Assembly: GCF_030408715.1 (NCBI RefSeq)
Contig: NZ_CP047202.1
Span: forward strand, 1,965,907-2,029,906
Reading direction: 5' to 3'
DNA length: 64,000 nucleotides
Source of the DNA: Corynebacterium confusum
GTDB lineage: Bacteria; Actinomycetota; Actinomycetes; Mycobacteriales; Mycobacteriaceae
Position 1 is the stretch's first letter. Each line of letters opens with the position of its first letter. Below, one piece after another: positions 36,681 through 46,806 of this stretch. Under the pieces are notes generated by a model. The model worked only from the letters and a program-made list of their open reading frames with translations. It was not told where the DNA came from and made no database searches. Both the position numbers and the translations under genes were made by a program.

Positions 36681-37154
36681 ATGACTGACCAACAGCGTTT
36701 AGAAGTAGGCGACACCGCCCCCGCGTTCTCCTTACGCGACGACCAAGGCAACACCGTCAGCCTGAGTGATTTCGCCGGCCAGCAGGTCCTGGTTTATTTC
36801 TACCCGCGGGCCAACACCCCGGGCTGCACCAAGGAGGCCTGCGATTTCCGCGACTCTTTGGAGGAACTGAACGACCGACGCATCGCCGTCGTGGGCATTT
36901 CCCCGGATACCCCGGAGAAGCTGGCGAAGTTCCGCGCCGATCACGACCTGAATTTCCCGCTGCTGTCCGACCCGGACAAGGAGATCATGACGGCCTACGG
37001 CGCGTTCGGCGAGAAGAAGAACTACGGCAAGGTCGTCCAGGGCGTTATCCGCTCCACGTTCTTGGTGAACGCCGAGGGCAAGATCGCCCTGGCTAAGTAC
37101 AACGTCAAGGCCACCGGCCACGTGGCCCGTATCAGCAAAGAACTAGACGCCTAA
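36681..37154 (+). CDS. bcp: Thioredoxin-dependent thiol peroxidase (BCP/PrxQ)
   Basis: A 157-aa peroxiredoxin. The peroxidatic Cys lies in FYPRANTPGCTKEACDFRDS with the resolving Cys five residues on (C-x4-C). It reduces hydroperoxides in the cytoplasm. ATG 36681 is used: TATGGT, a possible -10, ends 7-8 bases before it, so the mRNA may be leaderless. An ATG at 36669 is also in frame. Followed by fasR. Confidence 0.92.
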   Translation: MTDQQRLEVGDTAPAFSLRDDQGNTVSLSDFAGQQVLVYFYPRANTPGCTKEACDFRDSLEELNDRRIAVVGISPDTPEKLAKFRADHDLNFPLLSDPDKEIMTAYGAFGEKKNYGKVVQGVIRSTFLVNAEGKIALAKYNVKATGHVARISKELDA

Positions 37155-37165
37155 ATTATCCCTCG

Positions 37166-37840
37166 ATGAGCACACCCTCCACCAACAATCCCAAGACCGA
37201 AGCGAACGAGCAGGCGGGCACGGCCGAGCTCCTGGTCCCGCGCCGGCGGCCGGCGCAGGCCCGCAGCCGCGAGCGGTTCAACCGGATTCTGCAGGCCGCA
37301 CGCAGCGTGCTCGTGGACCAAGGCTTTGAGTCTTTCACCTTCGACGAGGTCGCGCGCCGCGCCGAGGTGCCGATTGGCACCTTGTACCAGTTCTTCGCCA
37401 ACAAATACGTCCTCGTCTGCGAGCTGGACCGCCAGGACACCGCCGAGAACCTGGCGCAGATCCAGCGCTTTTCCGAGCACGTCCCGGCGCTGCAGTGGCC
37501 GGACTTCCTCGACGAGTTCATCGACCATTTGGCCTCGATGTGGCGCAAGGACCCGTCCCGGCGGGCCGTCTGGCACGCCGTCCAGTCCACGCCGGCCACC
37601 CGCGCGACCGTTGCGGCCACCGAGCGCGAAATCCTAGAGCCGCTCGCGGATATCCTCGCCCCGCTGGCTACCGGCATGGACTACGAGGAGCGCATCGAAC
37701 TGGCCGGCTTCCTAGTCCACACGGTGGTCTCCCTGCTCAACTACGCCATCCGCACCGAGGACGCCGACAGCTTCGCCTCCGTCGTCGGCGAGGTCAAGCG
37801 CATGCTCGTGGCCTACCTCTTCTCCGTGGCCACGACCTAG
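37166..37840 (+). CDS. fasR: TetR-family regulator, FasR orthologue candidate
   Basis: A 224-aa regulator with an N-terminal TetR helix-turn-helix (RFNRILQAARSVLVDQGFES; FTFDEVARRAEVPIGTLYQF) and a ligand-binding helical domain. In C. glutamicum the regulator of fatty acid synthesis, FasR (cg2737), lies beside bcp and near fas-IB, the same arrangement as here, with acpS and fas just downstream on the opposite strand. FasR represses fas and acc genes. The assignment is by position and type. Confidence 0.75.
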   Translation: MSTPSTNNPKTEANEQAGTAELLVPRRRPAQARSRERFNRILQAARSVLVDQGFESFTFDEVARRAEVPIGTLYQFFANKYVLVCELDRQDTAENLAQIQRFSEHVPALQWPDFLDEFIDHLASMWRKDPSRRAVWHAVQSTPATRATVAATEREILEPLADILAPLATGMDYEERIELAGFLVHTVVSLLNYAIRTEDADSFASVVGEVKRMLVAYLFSVATT

Positions 37841-37865
37841 GCGCCGCGCCTCGCCCCTGCACGCG

Positions 37866-38264
37866 CTAGCAGGAAAGAATCACCGTCGCGACCGCGTAGT
37901 CGCCGTCGTGGGAGATGCTGAGGTTGGCCTGCCAGCCGGGGAGAGAGGCATCGATAGCCGTGCGGACCTGGCCGGTCACGTGCAGGCAGACCCTGCCCCA
38001 CGCGTCCGGCTGGACGCTGACCTCGGCCCAGTCGACCTCGTGTTCCGCCAGCCGCGGCGGGCGCCCGTAGAGCGCCTGCGACCACGCCTTGATGAAGGCC
38101 TCCTTGGCCGCCCAGCGCCCCGCCAGGTGCTCGACCCGGCGCGGCCTGGTTGTGGCCACGCGCTGCTCGAGGGCGGAAAAGACCCGCTCGAAGGTGGTGC
38201 CTTCCCGCCCCAGCTGCTCGGCAAAGCCGGGGATGTGGACGATGTCGGTGCCGACCGCGAACAT
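37866..38264 (-). CDS. acpS: Holo-[acyl-carrier-protein] synthase
   Basis: A 132-aa 4'-phosphopantetheinyl transferase: VGTDIVHIPGFAEQLGR (metal-binding Asp) and RWAAKEAFIKAWSQALYG (conserved WAAKEA). It attaches the pantetheine arm to the ACP domain of the FAS encoded immediately upstream; its ATG follows the fas stop directly (TAGATG), so the pair is one operon. Confidence 0.93.
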   Translation of the reverse strand: MFAVGTDIVHIPGFAEQLGREGTTFERVFSALEQRVATTRPRRVEHLAGRWAAKEAFIKAWSQALYGRPPRLAEHEVDWAEVSVQPDAWGRVCLHVTGQVRTAIDASLPGWQANLSISHDGDYAVATVILSC

Positions 38265-41200
38265 CTAGCTAAGCTCCCCTCCCCGCAGGCGCGCCTGCGG
38301 ATCCAGCAAGACCTGCGCCTCGTGGTCGGCGCCGCGCCCGCCCAGGTTGCGCCCCGTAGGCCGGGCATAGAGCGCGCCCTGGCCGTGCATGGCGGCATCG
38401 CGGCGCTCCCGCCCAGCGCGCTCGCGGCGGGCGGCCTGCGTGCGCCACTCGTTGAGCGCAAACTCACCCTTGGCCTGGCGCAGCGCCTGGGCAAACGCGC
38501 CCGGGTGCACCACGGCGATAAGTGCCGAAACGTGCCCAAAGCCCAGGGAGGTCACCAGCCCGGCCTTGATTTCCGCCGGCAGCGGGGTGCGCGGCCAGAC
38601 CAAGTCGGAAAAGCGGCGCAGCTGCGGGTCGACGCAGTCCAGAGCCCAGTTCGGCGGGATGATAGCGCGCCGCATGACCTGCATGAGTCCGATTAGCTGG
38701 AAGGCTGCCGCCCCACCCTTGGCGTGCCCGGTCAGGTGCTTTTGCGAAATCACATACAGCGGGTTGCCGGGGGTGCGCCCGCTAGCCCGCGCCAGGCGCT
38801 GGTGCAGGTCGGATTCGTTCGGGTCGTTGGCCTCCGTGGAGGTGTCGTGCTTGCTGATAACGCGCACGTCGTCGGCGTCCAGCCCGTACGGGGCGAGCGC
38901 GGCCGCCAGCCGGTTGTCCCGGGCGGCCGAAAGCGCGCCCAGCCCGGGCGCGGGGATGGAGGTGTGCGCCCCGTCGGCAAAGGACTCCGCAAACGCCACC
39001 ACGCCGAGCACCGGCAGGCCCAGCTCGGCCGCCACGTCGCCGCGGGTTAGCAACAGCGCGCCCCCGCCGGCGGATTCCACGAAGCCGGCGCGCCGCCGGT
39101 CGTTGGGGCGGCTGAAATAGCGCTCCGCGATGCCCGCCGCCGCCAGCGCAGCAGAATCCGCCGTGGCGGCCATCGCGCCGAAGCCGGCCACGGATTCCAC
39201 GCTCATATCGTCGATGCCGCCGGCCACCACGAAGTCGGCCTTGCCCAGCCGCAGCTTGTCGGCGGCTTCCTCGACGGAGACCGCCGCGGTCGCGCACGCG
39301 GCCACCGGGTGGACCATCTGCCCATAGCCGCCCACATAGTCCTGCATGACGTGCGCGGCGATGACATTGGGCAGCGCCTCCTGCAGCACGTCGTTGTTGC
39401 GCGGCTGGCCCAGCAGGCGGTCGACGTAGAGGCCGCGCAGGGAGGCCACCCCGCCCATCCCGGTGCCCTGGGTGTTGCTGACCCGCGCCGGGTGGACGTG
39501 GGCAAGCAGCTCGGCGGGGCTGAACCCGGCGGAGGTAAACGCCTCGACGGTGCAGATGAGGTTCCACACGGCCAGGCGGTCCAGGTTCTCCAGCATGTCG
39601 GCGGGGATGCCGTAGGCGGCCGGGTCGAAGCCGTCGGGCAGCTGGCCGCCCACGAACCGGGTCATCACGGTGCGCCGCGGCACGCGGATTTCGCTGCCCT
39701 TCGGGCGGGTAACCTCCCAGGCATCCCCGGCGGGGCGCACCCGGGCGCCGGCGACGGCGAAGGCGCGGGCGCTGTCGGAGTCCGCGGTGGTGAAGGTCAG
39801 GTCGCGGTCCAGGTAGACCGTGGTCAGCTCGCCGGCAAGATTGTCGCTCATGCCGGCATCGTCGCGCAGGCGGCGCACGCCGACGCTGGCCATGACCTCA
39901 TCGTGGAAGCGGGCGTAGATATCGGCCTCGGCCACCGGCTCCCCGGCGGCGTCGACCCAGCCGTCCTCCCAGCGGATAAGCCCCATCGACCAGGCCAGCT
40001 CCACCACGCCGGCGGCGCTAAGATCGCCGCCGAGCTCCGCCTCGAAGCGGGTGCGCGCGCTGCCCCAGGGGCCGAGCTCGCCCGCGCCGACGACGACCAC
40101 CATCTCCTCCAGGCTGGCCGTGACCTCGCCGAAGTCCGGTTCCTCTGCCGCCGCCTCGGCCAGGTTGGGCAGCGCCGGCACGACGCGCGCGTCCGGCTCC
40201 GCCTCGGTTTCTGCCGCGGCTAACGATGCCTCCTGCCGCAACGCCGCCAAATCCAGTTCGGCAGCAGCCAGTCCCCCGGTCAGGTCCACCGCGACCGGCT
40301 CCTCGCGCGCGGCCCGGCGCGCGGCCGGGTTGGCGCCTTCGGCCAGCAGCTCGGCTGCGAGTTCGCGGGTATCCCAGGTGCGCACGCCGCGGGCCTCGGC
40401 GGCGGCGACCAGCGGATCGTTGCCGCCCATCAGGCCGGTGCCGCGCACCCAGCCGATCTGGGCGTGGACCAGGCCCACGCGGTCGGCCCAGGCGGGTTCG
40501 CGGCGCCAGCGGTTTTCGACGGCATCGAGGGCCGCTTTGGCCTCGCCGTAGGCGCCGTCGCCGCCGAAGCGACCGCGGTTGGGGCTGCCCGGCAGGACGA
40601 GGTGGACGTGCTCTGAGATTTCGGCGGTGGCGGCGATGAGCCGCTCCACCGACCACAGCAGCAGGCGCATCTGGCGCTCGCTGCCCGCGCCCGCCTCGGC
40701 CAGGGTGCCGGCCACGCGCGGCGCGGCGAACGGGAAGAGCAGGGTCGGCGTCAGAGCCGGCTTCACCACGCGCACCTCGACGCCGACGGTGCGGGTGCGC
40801 TCGGTGCCAACCCAGTCGACCAGGGCGTCGACGTCGGCAAACGATGCCACGTTGCACGGCACGACCCACAGCGCCGCCTGGCCCCGGGCGTGGTCGCGGT
40901 AAAGGCGGGTGAAAAAGTCCAGGCGCGACTGGTCCAGCCGGGAGCTGGTCGCCACGACGGTGGCCCCGCCCCGCAGCAGCTCGGCGGTGATAGCCGCGGC
41001 GATGGAGCCCGGCGCGGCGCCGGTGACCAACGCACAGTCGGCGGCGTAGTCGAGGCCGGCCGGGTCCTTCCGGGCCGCGGCGGCGAGATCCGGGTGACCA
41101 GAATACTCGGCGATGCGGGCGACCTCCTCGCCCGTTGCGGTCACGTCGCCGCGTCCCCGGGCGGCGTCCTCGCGCGCCGAGGCCCAGCGGTCGTCGAGCA

Positions 41201-44200
41201 GAACCGCCCGCGCCGGTTCGAAGGCCGGCCGCACGAAATCGGCCCAACCGGCGCCCAGCTCGCGGTCGACGGCGGAGGCGAGTTCGCGCGCACTCTCGCC
41301 GTCCTCGCCGGCACCATCATCCTGGCCATCCGTGCTGGCTGCCTCCGGCTCTAGCCGCTCGACGAGGTCGCGGGCGTTGGCGGTTAAGGCATCGGTGAGC
41401 TCGCGCAGGGCGGCCGGGTCAGCCGTGGCGGTCGCGGCTGCGGCCGGTTCCGGCAGCGGGGTGGTGATTCCGGCGGCGGCGACGGCGGCATCGATGGCCG
41501 CGTCGAGACCTTCGGGCAGGCTGGCTAGCTCGCCTCCGCGCAGGGAGGCCCCGGTGCGGGTCCCATCAACCAGGTGGGCGAGCACGCGGTTCAACCAGCC
41601 GGGGCCAAGTCCCCAGCAGCCGCGCACGCGTTCGGAAACGTAGGAGGTCGGCTGCGCGGCCGGGCCGGTCAGATCACGCAGGCAGGCCTCCACCTGCGGC
41701 TGGAGCACCGGCCCGAAGGCCTGGTAGCCGCGGGTCTGCCGGTCGACTAGCTCGCCCAGGCTGGCCAGGTCGAGGTCGGCGGCGCCATCGATGGCGGCAA
41801 TCCCCAGCTCGGTCGAAATATCCAGCAGCAGCTGGTTGCGCCTGGACGACTGGCCCTCCACCAGGGACTCGATGGTGTCTGCCGGCCGCAGCTGGTCGAG
41901 GCGCACCTTGGTCCAGGCGGCCACCAGCAGGCGGAGGGCGTCGCTGGCCAGCAGCGGCCGGTCCGCCGGAGTGTCTGTGGCGGCCGGCTGCTCTGATGCG
42001 GGCGCGGGCGCGGCTACCGGCTCCGGCTCCGTCTCGGGCTCCGGTTCTAGTTCCGGCCCCGGTTCCGGTGGGAGCTCGGGGTCGGCATCGGTGGCGAAGA
42101 CGACAGACTGGTCGCGCTCGGCGTTGAGAACCTCCACGCGCGCCGCGCCCGGGTGCTGGCGCAGCATGTTCGCCAGGGTGGGCGCGCTGGCCACGCCGAT
42201 TTCGACGAAGCGCTGCACGCCCAGCTGCCCCAGGGCGAGATCCTGGGTCTCGATCCAGCGCACCGGGGAGGCGAACTGCCAGGCCAAAAGCTCCACCAGC
42301 AGGGTGCGGCCGCGCTGCTGGGCCGGCTGCGTGCGCGCGGCGTCCAGCCACGGCGAGTCCACGACCTCCTCCATGGCTTGGATGAACTCCTCGCCCAGGT
42401 CGAAGGGGCGGGCCACCAGGTTGGGGATGTAGCGGCCAATCAGCCGGTCCAGGTCGATGTCTGCCGGGATGAGCTGGTCCAGGTGCCGGCGGAAATCGTC
42501 CACCCCGTCGCGCAGGCGGGAGGAGTGGAAGGGCACGTCCACGCCGGGGATGAGGACGAAGGCGCGCTCGCCGCGGGAGGCGGCATCGGCTTCCAGGGCG
42601 CGCAGCCCGGCGCGCGTGCCCGCCACGGCGTACTGCTTGGCCTTGACGTTGTAGTTGACGATCTCCAGGAACTCGCCCGTAATCGTCGACAGCTGGCCGA
42701 CGTAGTCGAAGACGTCCGCGTCCGACATGCCCATTTTGTGCGGGCGCAGCGCCGCCAGCCCGTAGTTGGAGTTGCCGTCGCCATCCCGCGGGACCAGACG
42801 GTGCATGGTCAGCCCGCGCTGGTAGACGATCTCGATGACCGCCTCCACCGAGAGCACGTCCGCGAAGGCGGCCAACGCGTTGTACTCGCCCACCGAGTGC
42901 CCCGCGAAGAAGGCGTGCTCGGCCAGCACCTCGGCCTCGCGCAGCTGGGCGACCTGCGCGCAGCCCAGCGTGGCCATGGCCACCTGGGTGAACTGGGTCA
43001 GGTACAGCACCCCGTCGGGGTGGGAGAAGCTTTCGCCGGCCACCTGCACCTCGTGCGGGTTGCGGCGCACGATGTCCAGGATGGAAAAGCCCAGTGCCTG
43101 CCGGGTATGGGCGTCGGCACGGTCCCAGACGGCGCGCGCGGCCGGGGACGCGGCATAGGCTGCCATGCCCATGCCGGGCGACTGGATCCCCTGCCCGGGG
43201 AAGGCGTACCACGTCACCGGTGCGGCCAGCTGGGCGGTCGCCTCCAGCACGGGAACGCCGCCCGCGGTGGCGGTGACGGTGCGCACTTCCCCGCCGGCGG
43301 CCTGCCCGGTCCGCGCGGTGGAAAACTCCACGGTCTGCCCCGGCAGGACCGGGGCCAGCAGGCGCGCGTGCCAGCCCACGATGTTCTCCCCGGCGGCCAG
43401 CTGCGCCAGCGCCGAGGTCCACATGCCGTGGACGATCGGGCCCTGCGACAGGCCTGCCGCCCGCGCCAGGCTCTCGTCGGTGTGGATGGGGTTGAAGTCG
43501 CCGGTGACTTGGGCGAAGGGGCGCATGCTTTCCGGCGCGATAACCGCCACCTGGCCGCGGCTTAGAAGCGGGGTCGGGCGAGCGGCCGGGTCCGTGACGT
43601 CCACTGCCGGCAGCTCGTCGGCCCCGGCCGTACCGGGGATGAGGAAGCGCTCGGTCAGTGTTGCCAGGTGCTGGTGCCCGCTCACGATGCCGACGTGCAC
43701 CTCCAGCACCCGCCCCCGCGCGGTGGCCAGGTCGCGGGTCAGGCGGGCCTTGGCGCTGACCTGCGCGCCGTGCTGCGGAAGCTCGGAGTGCAGGCGCACC
43801 GCGTGCTCCAGGTGCACCAGCCGCAGCAGCCCCTCGACGGCGCCGGTGTCCGCGATGACCGCGAAGATGGCCGGCCAGGCCGGACCCACCAGCGCGTCGG
43901 AGACCGGGCCCGACGCGCTAGCCGGGCCGCTGCCGCCCGGCAGGTAGCCCGCGGTCACGGTCTGGTAGTCCACGGTGTTCAGCGTCGTCGACCACGCCGC
44001 CGCCCCGTCGACGACCTCGGGCAGCTGCCCGCCGGCGGCCCGGCGCGCCAGATCCCGCATGGCCTCACCAGCCGAATCAGCGCCCACGACGGGCACGGTC
44101 GCCGCCTCCGGCAGCGCCACCGTAACTCCCAGGCCGGGCACACGGAATCCCCCGCCGGGACCTGCTTCCAGGCCCAGCCGGCGCGCCGGGTTGGCTACGG

Positions 44201-46763
44201 GGTGCCCGGCCCAGTCCCAGGCCGGCGCGGACAGGATGCGCTCGCGCTCGCTCGCCGCGGGGCCGGTGAGCTCCGCGCGGGCGGCCGCGGCGGCCACGAA
44301 CCGTCCCAGCAGCTCGGCGACGGGCTCGTCCACGCGATCAATCCCGGCCACGGAGCGCGGCGACGGGATGATGGAGACGGCATCGGCCGGGTAGCGGGCA
44401 TCGTGGGCCTGCCAGAGCGAATCCGTGCGCCACCACCAGCGCACGTCCTCGTCGATGACCGGCACGAAGTTGGCGGGCTTGCCGGGGCCTTTGAGCAGAT
44501 CGATGAACCAGGCGGCATCGGTGGCGCACAAGTGCTGGGTGCCTGCCTGCGGGTAGGTGGCCAGCAGGTCGGCCAGGTTCGCGGCGTCCAGCTCGCCGGC
44601 GGGCAGCTGGGAGGCGAACTCGCCGTGATCGGCGGGGTGCAGTCGGGCCTCGGTGCGCAGGAGCATCTGCTCGAAGCGGGCGCGCCAGGAGTCATCTGCC
44701 CACCCGCCGCGGTGGGACAGCTCGAGGTAGCGCTCCAGCCAGCGCCGGTAGGTCAGGCTGGTCAGGTCCCCGAAATAGGGCTTGCAGGTGGCATCTAGGG
44801 CGGTGATGATTTCTTGGCGGCGGGAGCGGACAGCATCGACGTCGCCGGCCACGGCGTCCAGCAGCCGGCCGGCCTGGGCGAAGGAATTGTCCACCTCGTG
44901 GATGTCGGCGCCCAGCTGCGAACGGCCCGAGGACATGCCGGCGCGGGCGGTGCCGGCCGCGATGAAGCCCTCAGTGCCGGCTGCTGCGACGAGGGCGCGC
45001 TTGACGGCCGGGGACGTGGTCGCCTCCCGCGTGGCCATGGCGGCGGTGCCGACCAGGATGGCATCGACGGGCATGTCCGGGCGGTCGTAGGCGCGCGCCC
45101 AAGCGCCGGTCAAGTAGTCTGCGCCGCGCTCCGGCGTGCCGATGCCGCCGCCGACGGCCAGGTAGACGTTCTCCGCGGCGCGGATACGCGCGTAGGTGGC
45201 CAGCAGCAGCTCGTCCAGGTCCTCCCAGGAGTGGTGCCCGCCGGCCAGCCCGCCCTCCAGCTGCATGATGACGGGGGCAGGGGCCACCGCGCGCGCGATC
45301 TCCAGCACCTTATCGACGTGGTGCACCGCGCCGGGTTTGAAGGCCACCCAGGGGATGGTGCCCTCCCGCAGGCTCCGGTAGAGCTCCACCGCCTCGTCCA
45401 GCGGTGGGATGCCCGCCGAGCACACGATGCCGTTGACCGGCGCCCCGTTCGCCCGCGCGGTGGGCACCTGGCGCTTGCCCGCCACCTGGCGGCGCCACTG
45501 GCGGGGGTTGAGGTAGAGCGCGTTGAACTGCGCGTTCACGCCCGGGGCGAGGTGCTCGCACAGGTAGTCGAGGTTGTCCGCGAGCAGCTGGTCCGTGACC
45601 TGCCCGCCGCCGGCGAGCTCGGCCCAGTACCCGGCGTTGGCCGCGGCCGCCACGATGGCTGGGTCTACCGTGGTGGGCGTCATGCCGGCCAGGAGCACGG
45701 CTTGGTAGCCGGTCAGGCGGGTAAAGCGGGTCACCAGCTCGCCCTCGGCCGTGGTGCGTGGGGCGAAATCGTTGTACGGGCGGGGCGGGGCCAGCTGGTG
45801 GCCGGGGTCGAAAAGGCGGGCCTGTCCGGTCGCGGTGCCGACCGCGAGCACCCCGATGCCGCGACCCTCCACGATCTTCTCGGTCAGGGCGCGCACGCCT
45901 TCTTCCGGGCCGACCTCGAGGATCCACTGCGCGCCGGCGTCGACGAGGCGTTCTACCTGCGCCGGCCAGTCGATGACGTCGGTAAGCACCGCGCGGGCGG
46001 CCCGGCCCGCGACGGCCGCGTCCAAGCCGACCTGCTGGGCCCAGTCCACGACCTGCTCGACGGCCTCGCCCATGCGCGGGTGGTGGAAGGCCGCGGCGAC
46101 CTGGATGGGGCGCGCCTGAACCCCCAGGGCGCGGGCGACGGCGAGGTTGTCGGCGGGCGGGCCGGACAGGACGGCATCGCGGGCGCTGTTGTGCAGGCCG
46201 ATGACCGTGTCCGCGCCGGTCTCCCGGAGGGCGGCGGCGATGTCTTGCGGGTCGGCGTTGATAGCGACCATGGGGGCCGCCTCGTGGTCGCGGACCAGTC
46301 CGTAGCGTCGCGCCGTGTGCGTCATCGCCGCGCCGATGAGCTGGGCAATCGCCAGCATCTCCGCGCGGCCGGACTCCTCGTCGAGCACGAATTCGGCCAG
46401 CCGGCCTTGGGAGTGGCCGGCGGCGGCGACGGCATCGCTAGCCACCAGGCCCTGGGCGGCTAAGGCGTCGAGCAGGTTCAGCTGGGCCAGGAAGATGCCG
46501 GGCACGGATACCTCGGGGGCGCTGAGATCCCAGGCCGGCGGCTGTTGCGCCCAGTCGAAGGGGCAGAAGCCGCGGGGGCGCCGGCTGGCCAGCTCGGCGG
46601 CAAGCGGCTGCAACAGCTGCGCGGCCTCGTCCACCGTGGCGCGCAGTTCACGGTCGGCGCCGCGCAGCGAGTCGGTCCAAGAAAAACCCTGTCCCGAAAA
46701 GGACAGGGCGAAAGGTTCACGAGGATTCACGGTGAGCTGCTCCTTGTTCAGGTTGGTGCTCAC
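38265..46763 (-). CDS. fas: Type I fatty acid synthase (FAS-IB-like multienzyme)
   Basis: A 2832-aa cytosolic multienzyme making C16-C18 acyl-CoA. Domains in order: acetyl transferase (GHSQG, Ser118), enoyl reductase (about 330-750), dehydratase with hotdog repeats (about 1000-1200), malonyl/palmitoyl transferase (GHSVGEY, about residue 1290), ACP (GQSSRRNQLL, Ser about 1638), ketoreductase (about 1900-2100), ketosynthase (active Cys in HPVAACATAAVS, about residue 2490, and His in VISKHDTSTEANDP). Starts with GTG at 46763; a 16-bp palindrome lies 16 bases upstream. Slightly shorter than the usual roughly 3000 aa, with a Pro/Glu-rich linker before the ACP. Confidence 0.95.
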   Translation of the reverse strand: MSTNLNKEQLTVNPREPFALSFSGQGFSWTDSLRGADRELRATVDEAAQLLQPLAAELASRRPRGFCPFDWAQQPPAWDLSAPEVSVPGIFLAQLNLLDALAAQGLVASDAVAAAGHSQGRLAEFVLDEESGRAEMLAIAQLIGAAMTHTARRYGLVRDHEAAPMVAINADPQDIAAALRETGADTVIGLHNSARDAVLSGPPADNLAVARALGVQARPIQVAAAFHHPRMGEAVEQVVDWAQQVGLDAAVAGRAARAVLTDVIDWPAQVERLVDAGAQWILEVGPEEGVRALTEKIVEGRGIGVLAVGTATGQARLFDPGHQLAPPRPYNDFAPRTTAEGELVTRFTRLTGYQAVLLAGMTPTTVDPAIVAAAANAGYWAELAGGGQVTDQLLADNLDYLCEHLAPGVNAQFNALYLNPRQWRRQVAGKRQVPTARANGAPVNGIVCSAGIPPLDEAVELYRSLREGTIPWVAFKPGAVHHVDKVLEIARAVAPAPVIMQLEGGLAGGHHSWEDLDELLLATYARIRAAENVYLAVGGGIGTPERGADYLTGAWARAYDRPDMPVDAILVGTAAMATREATTSPAVKRALVAAAGTEGFIAAGTARAGMSSGRSQLGADIHEVDNSFAQAGRLLDAVAGDVDAVRSRRQEIITALDATCKPYFGDLTSLTYRRWLERYLELSHRGGWADDSWRARFEQMLLRTEARLHPADHGEFASQLPAGELDAANLADLLATYPQAGTQHLCATDAAWFIDLLKGPGKPANFVPVIDEDVRWWWRTDSLWQAHDARYPADAVSIIPSPRSVAGIDRVDEPVAELLGRFVAAAAARAELTGPAASERERILSAPAWDWAGHPVANPARRLGLEAGPGGGFRVPGLGVTVALPEAATVPVVGADSAGEAMRDLARRAAGGQLPEVVDGAAAWSTTLNTVDYQTVTAGYLPGGSGPASASGPVSDALVGPAWPAIFAVIADTGAVEGLLRLVHLEHAVRLHSELPQHGAQVSAKARLTRDLATARGRVLEVHVGIVSGHQHLATLTERFLIPGTAGADELPAVDVTDPAARPTPLLSRGQVAVIAPESMRPFAQVTGDFNPIHTDESLARAAGLSQGPIVHGMWTSALAQLAAGENIVGWHARLLAPVLPGQTVEFSTARTGQAAGGEVRTVTATAGGVPVLEATAQLAAPVTWYAFPGQGIQSPGMGMAAYAASPAARAVWDRADAHTRQALGFSILDIVRRNPHEVQVAGESFSHPDGVLYLTQFTQVAMATLGCAQVAQLREAEVLAEHAFFAGHSVGEYNALAAFADVLSVEAVIEIVYQRGLTMHRLVPRDGDGNSNYGLAALRPHKMGMSDADVFDYVGQLSTITGEFLEIVNYNVKAKQYAVAGTRAGLRALEADAASRGERAFVLIPGVDVPFHSSRLRDGVDDFRRHLDQLIPADIDLDRLIGRYIPNLVARPFDLGEEFIQAMEEVVDSPWLDAARTQPAQQRGRTLLVELLAWQFASPVRWIETQDLALGQLGVQRFVEIGVASAPTLANMLRQHPGAARVEVLNAERDQSVVFATDADPELPPEPGPELEPEPETEPEPVAAPAPASEQPAATDTPADRPLLASDALRLLVAAWTKVRLDQLRPADTIESLVEGQSSRRNQLLLDISTELGIAAIDGAADLDLASLGELVDRQTRGYQAFGPVLQPQVEACLRDLTGPAAQPTSYVSERVRGCWGLGPGWLNRVLAHLVDGTRTGASLRGGELASLPEGLDAAIDAAVAAAGITTPLPEPAAAATATADPAALRELTDALTANARDLVERLEPEAASTDGQDDGAGEDGESARELASAVDRELGAGWADFVRPAFEPARAVLLDDRWASAREDAARGRGDVTATGEEVARIAEYSGHPDLAAAARKDPAGLDYAADCALVTGAAPGSIAAAITAELLRGGATVVATSSRLDQSRLDFFTRLYRDHARGQAALWVVPCNVASFADVDALVDWVGTERTRTVGVEVRVVKPALTPTLLFPFAAPRVAGTLAEAGAGSERQMRLLLWSVERLIAATAEISEHVHLVLPGSPNRGRFGGDGAYGEAKAALDAVENRWRREPAWADRVGLVHAQIGWVRGTGLMGGNDPLVAAAEARGVRTWDTRELAAELLAEGANPAARRAAREEPVAVDLTGGLAAAELDLAALRQEASLAAAETEAEPDARVVPALPNLAEAAAEEPDFGEVTASLEEMVVVVGAGELGPWGSARTRFEAELGGDLSAAGVVELAWSMGLIRWEDGWVDAAGEPVAEADIYARFHDEVMASVGVRRLRDDAGMSDNLAGELTTVYLDRDLTFTTADSDSARAFAVAGARVRPAGDAWEVTRPKGSEIRVPRRTVMTRFVGGQLPDGFDPAAYGIPADMLENLDRLAVWNLICTVEAFTSAGFSPAELLAHVHPARVSNTQGTGMGGVASLRGLYVDRLLGQPRNNDVLQEALPNVIAAHVMQDYVGGYGQMVHPVAACATAAVSVEEAADKLRLGKADFVVAGGIDDMSVESVAGFGAMAATADSAALAAAGIAERYFSRPNDRRRAGFVESAGGGALLLTRGDVAAELGLPVLGVVAFAESFADGAHTSIPAPGLGALSAARDNRLAAALAPYGLDADDVRVISKHDTSTEANDPNESDLHQRLARASGRTPGNPLYVISQKHLTGHAKGGAAAFQLIGLMQVMRRAIIPPNWALDCVDPQLRRFSDLVWPRTPLPAEIKAGLVTSLGFGHVSALIAVVHPGAFAQALRQAKGEFALNEWRTQAARRERAGRERRDAAMHGQGALYARPTGRNLGGRGADHEAQVLLDPQARLRGGELS

Positions 46764-46779
46764 CTAAGGTTAGTGGAGA

Positions 46780-46795
46780 TTCCGGCGAGCCGGAA
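46780..46795. promoter_or_regulatory. Candidate fas operator (16-bp palindrome)
   Basis: TTCCGGC-GA-GCCGGAA has perfect 7-bp arms and lies 17-32 bases upstream of the fas start, over the likely core promoter (possible -10 TAACCT next to the start). It may bind FasR or another regulator. It could also be a weak terminator for the SPFH gene, but no T-run follows on the minus strand. Confidence 0.45.
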
Positions 46796-46806
46796 AAACA
46801 AACTCA

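Noticed and set aside
38265..46763. A deleted domain in fas, because it is about 150 residues shorter than usual
   Set aside because: All seven catalytic regions with their key residues can be found in the right order; the difference is probably in linkers.
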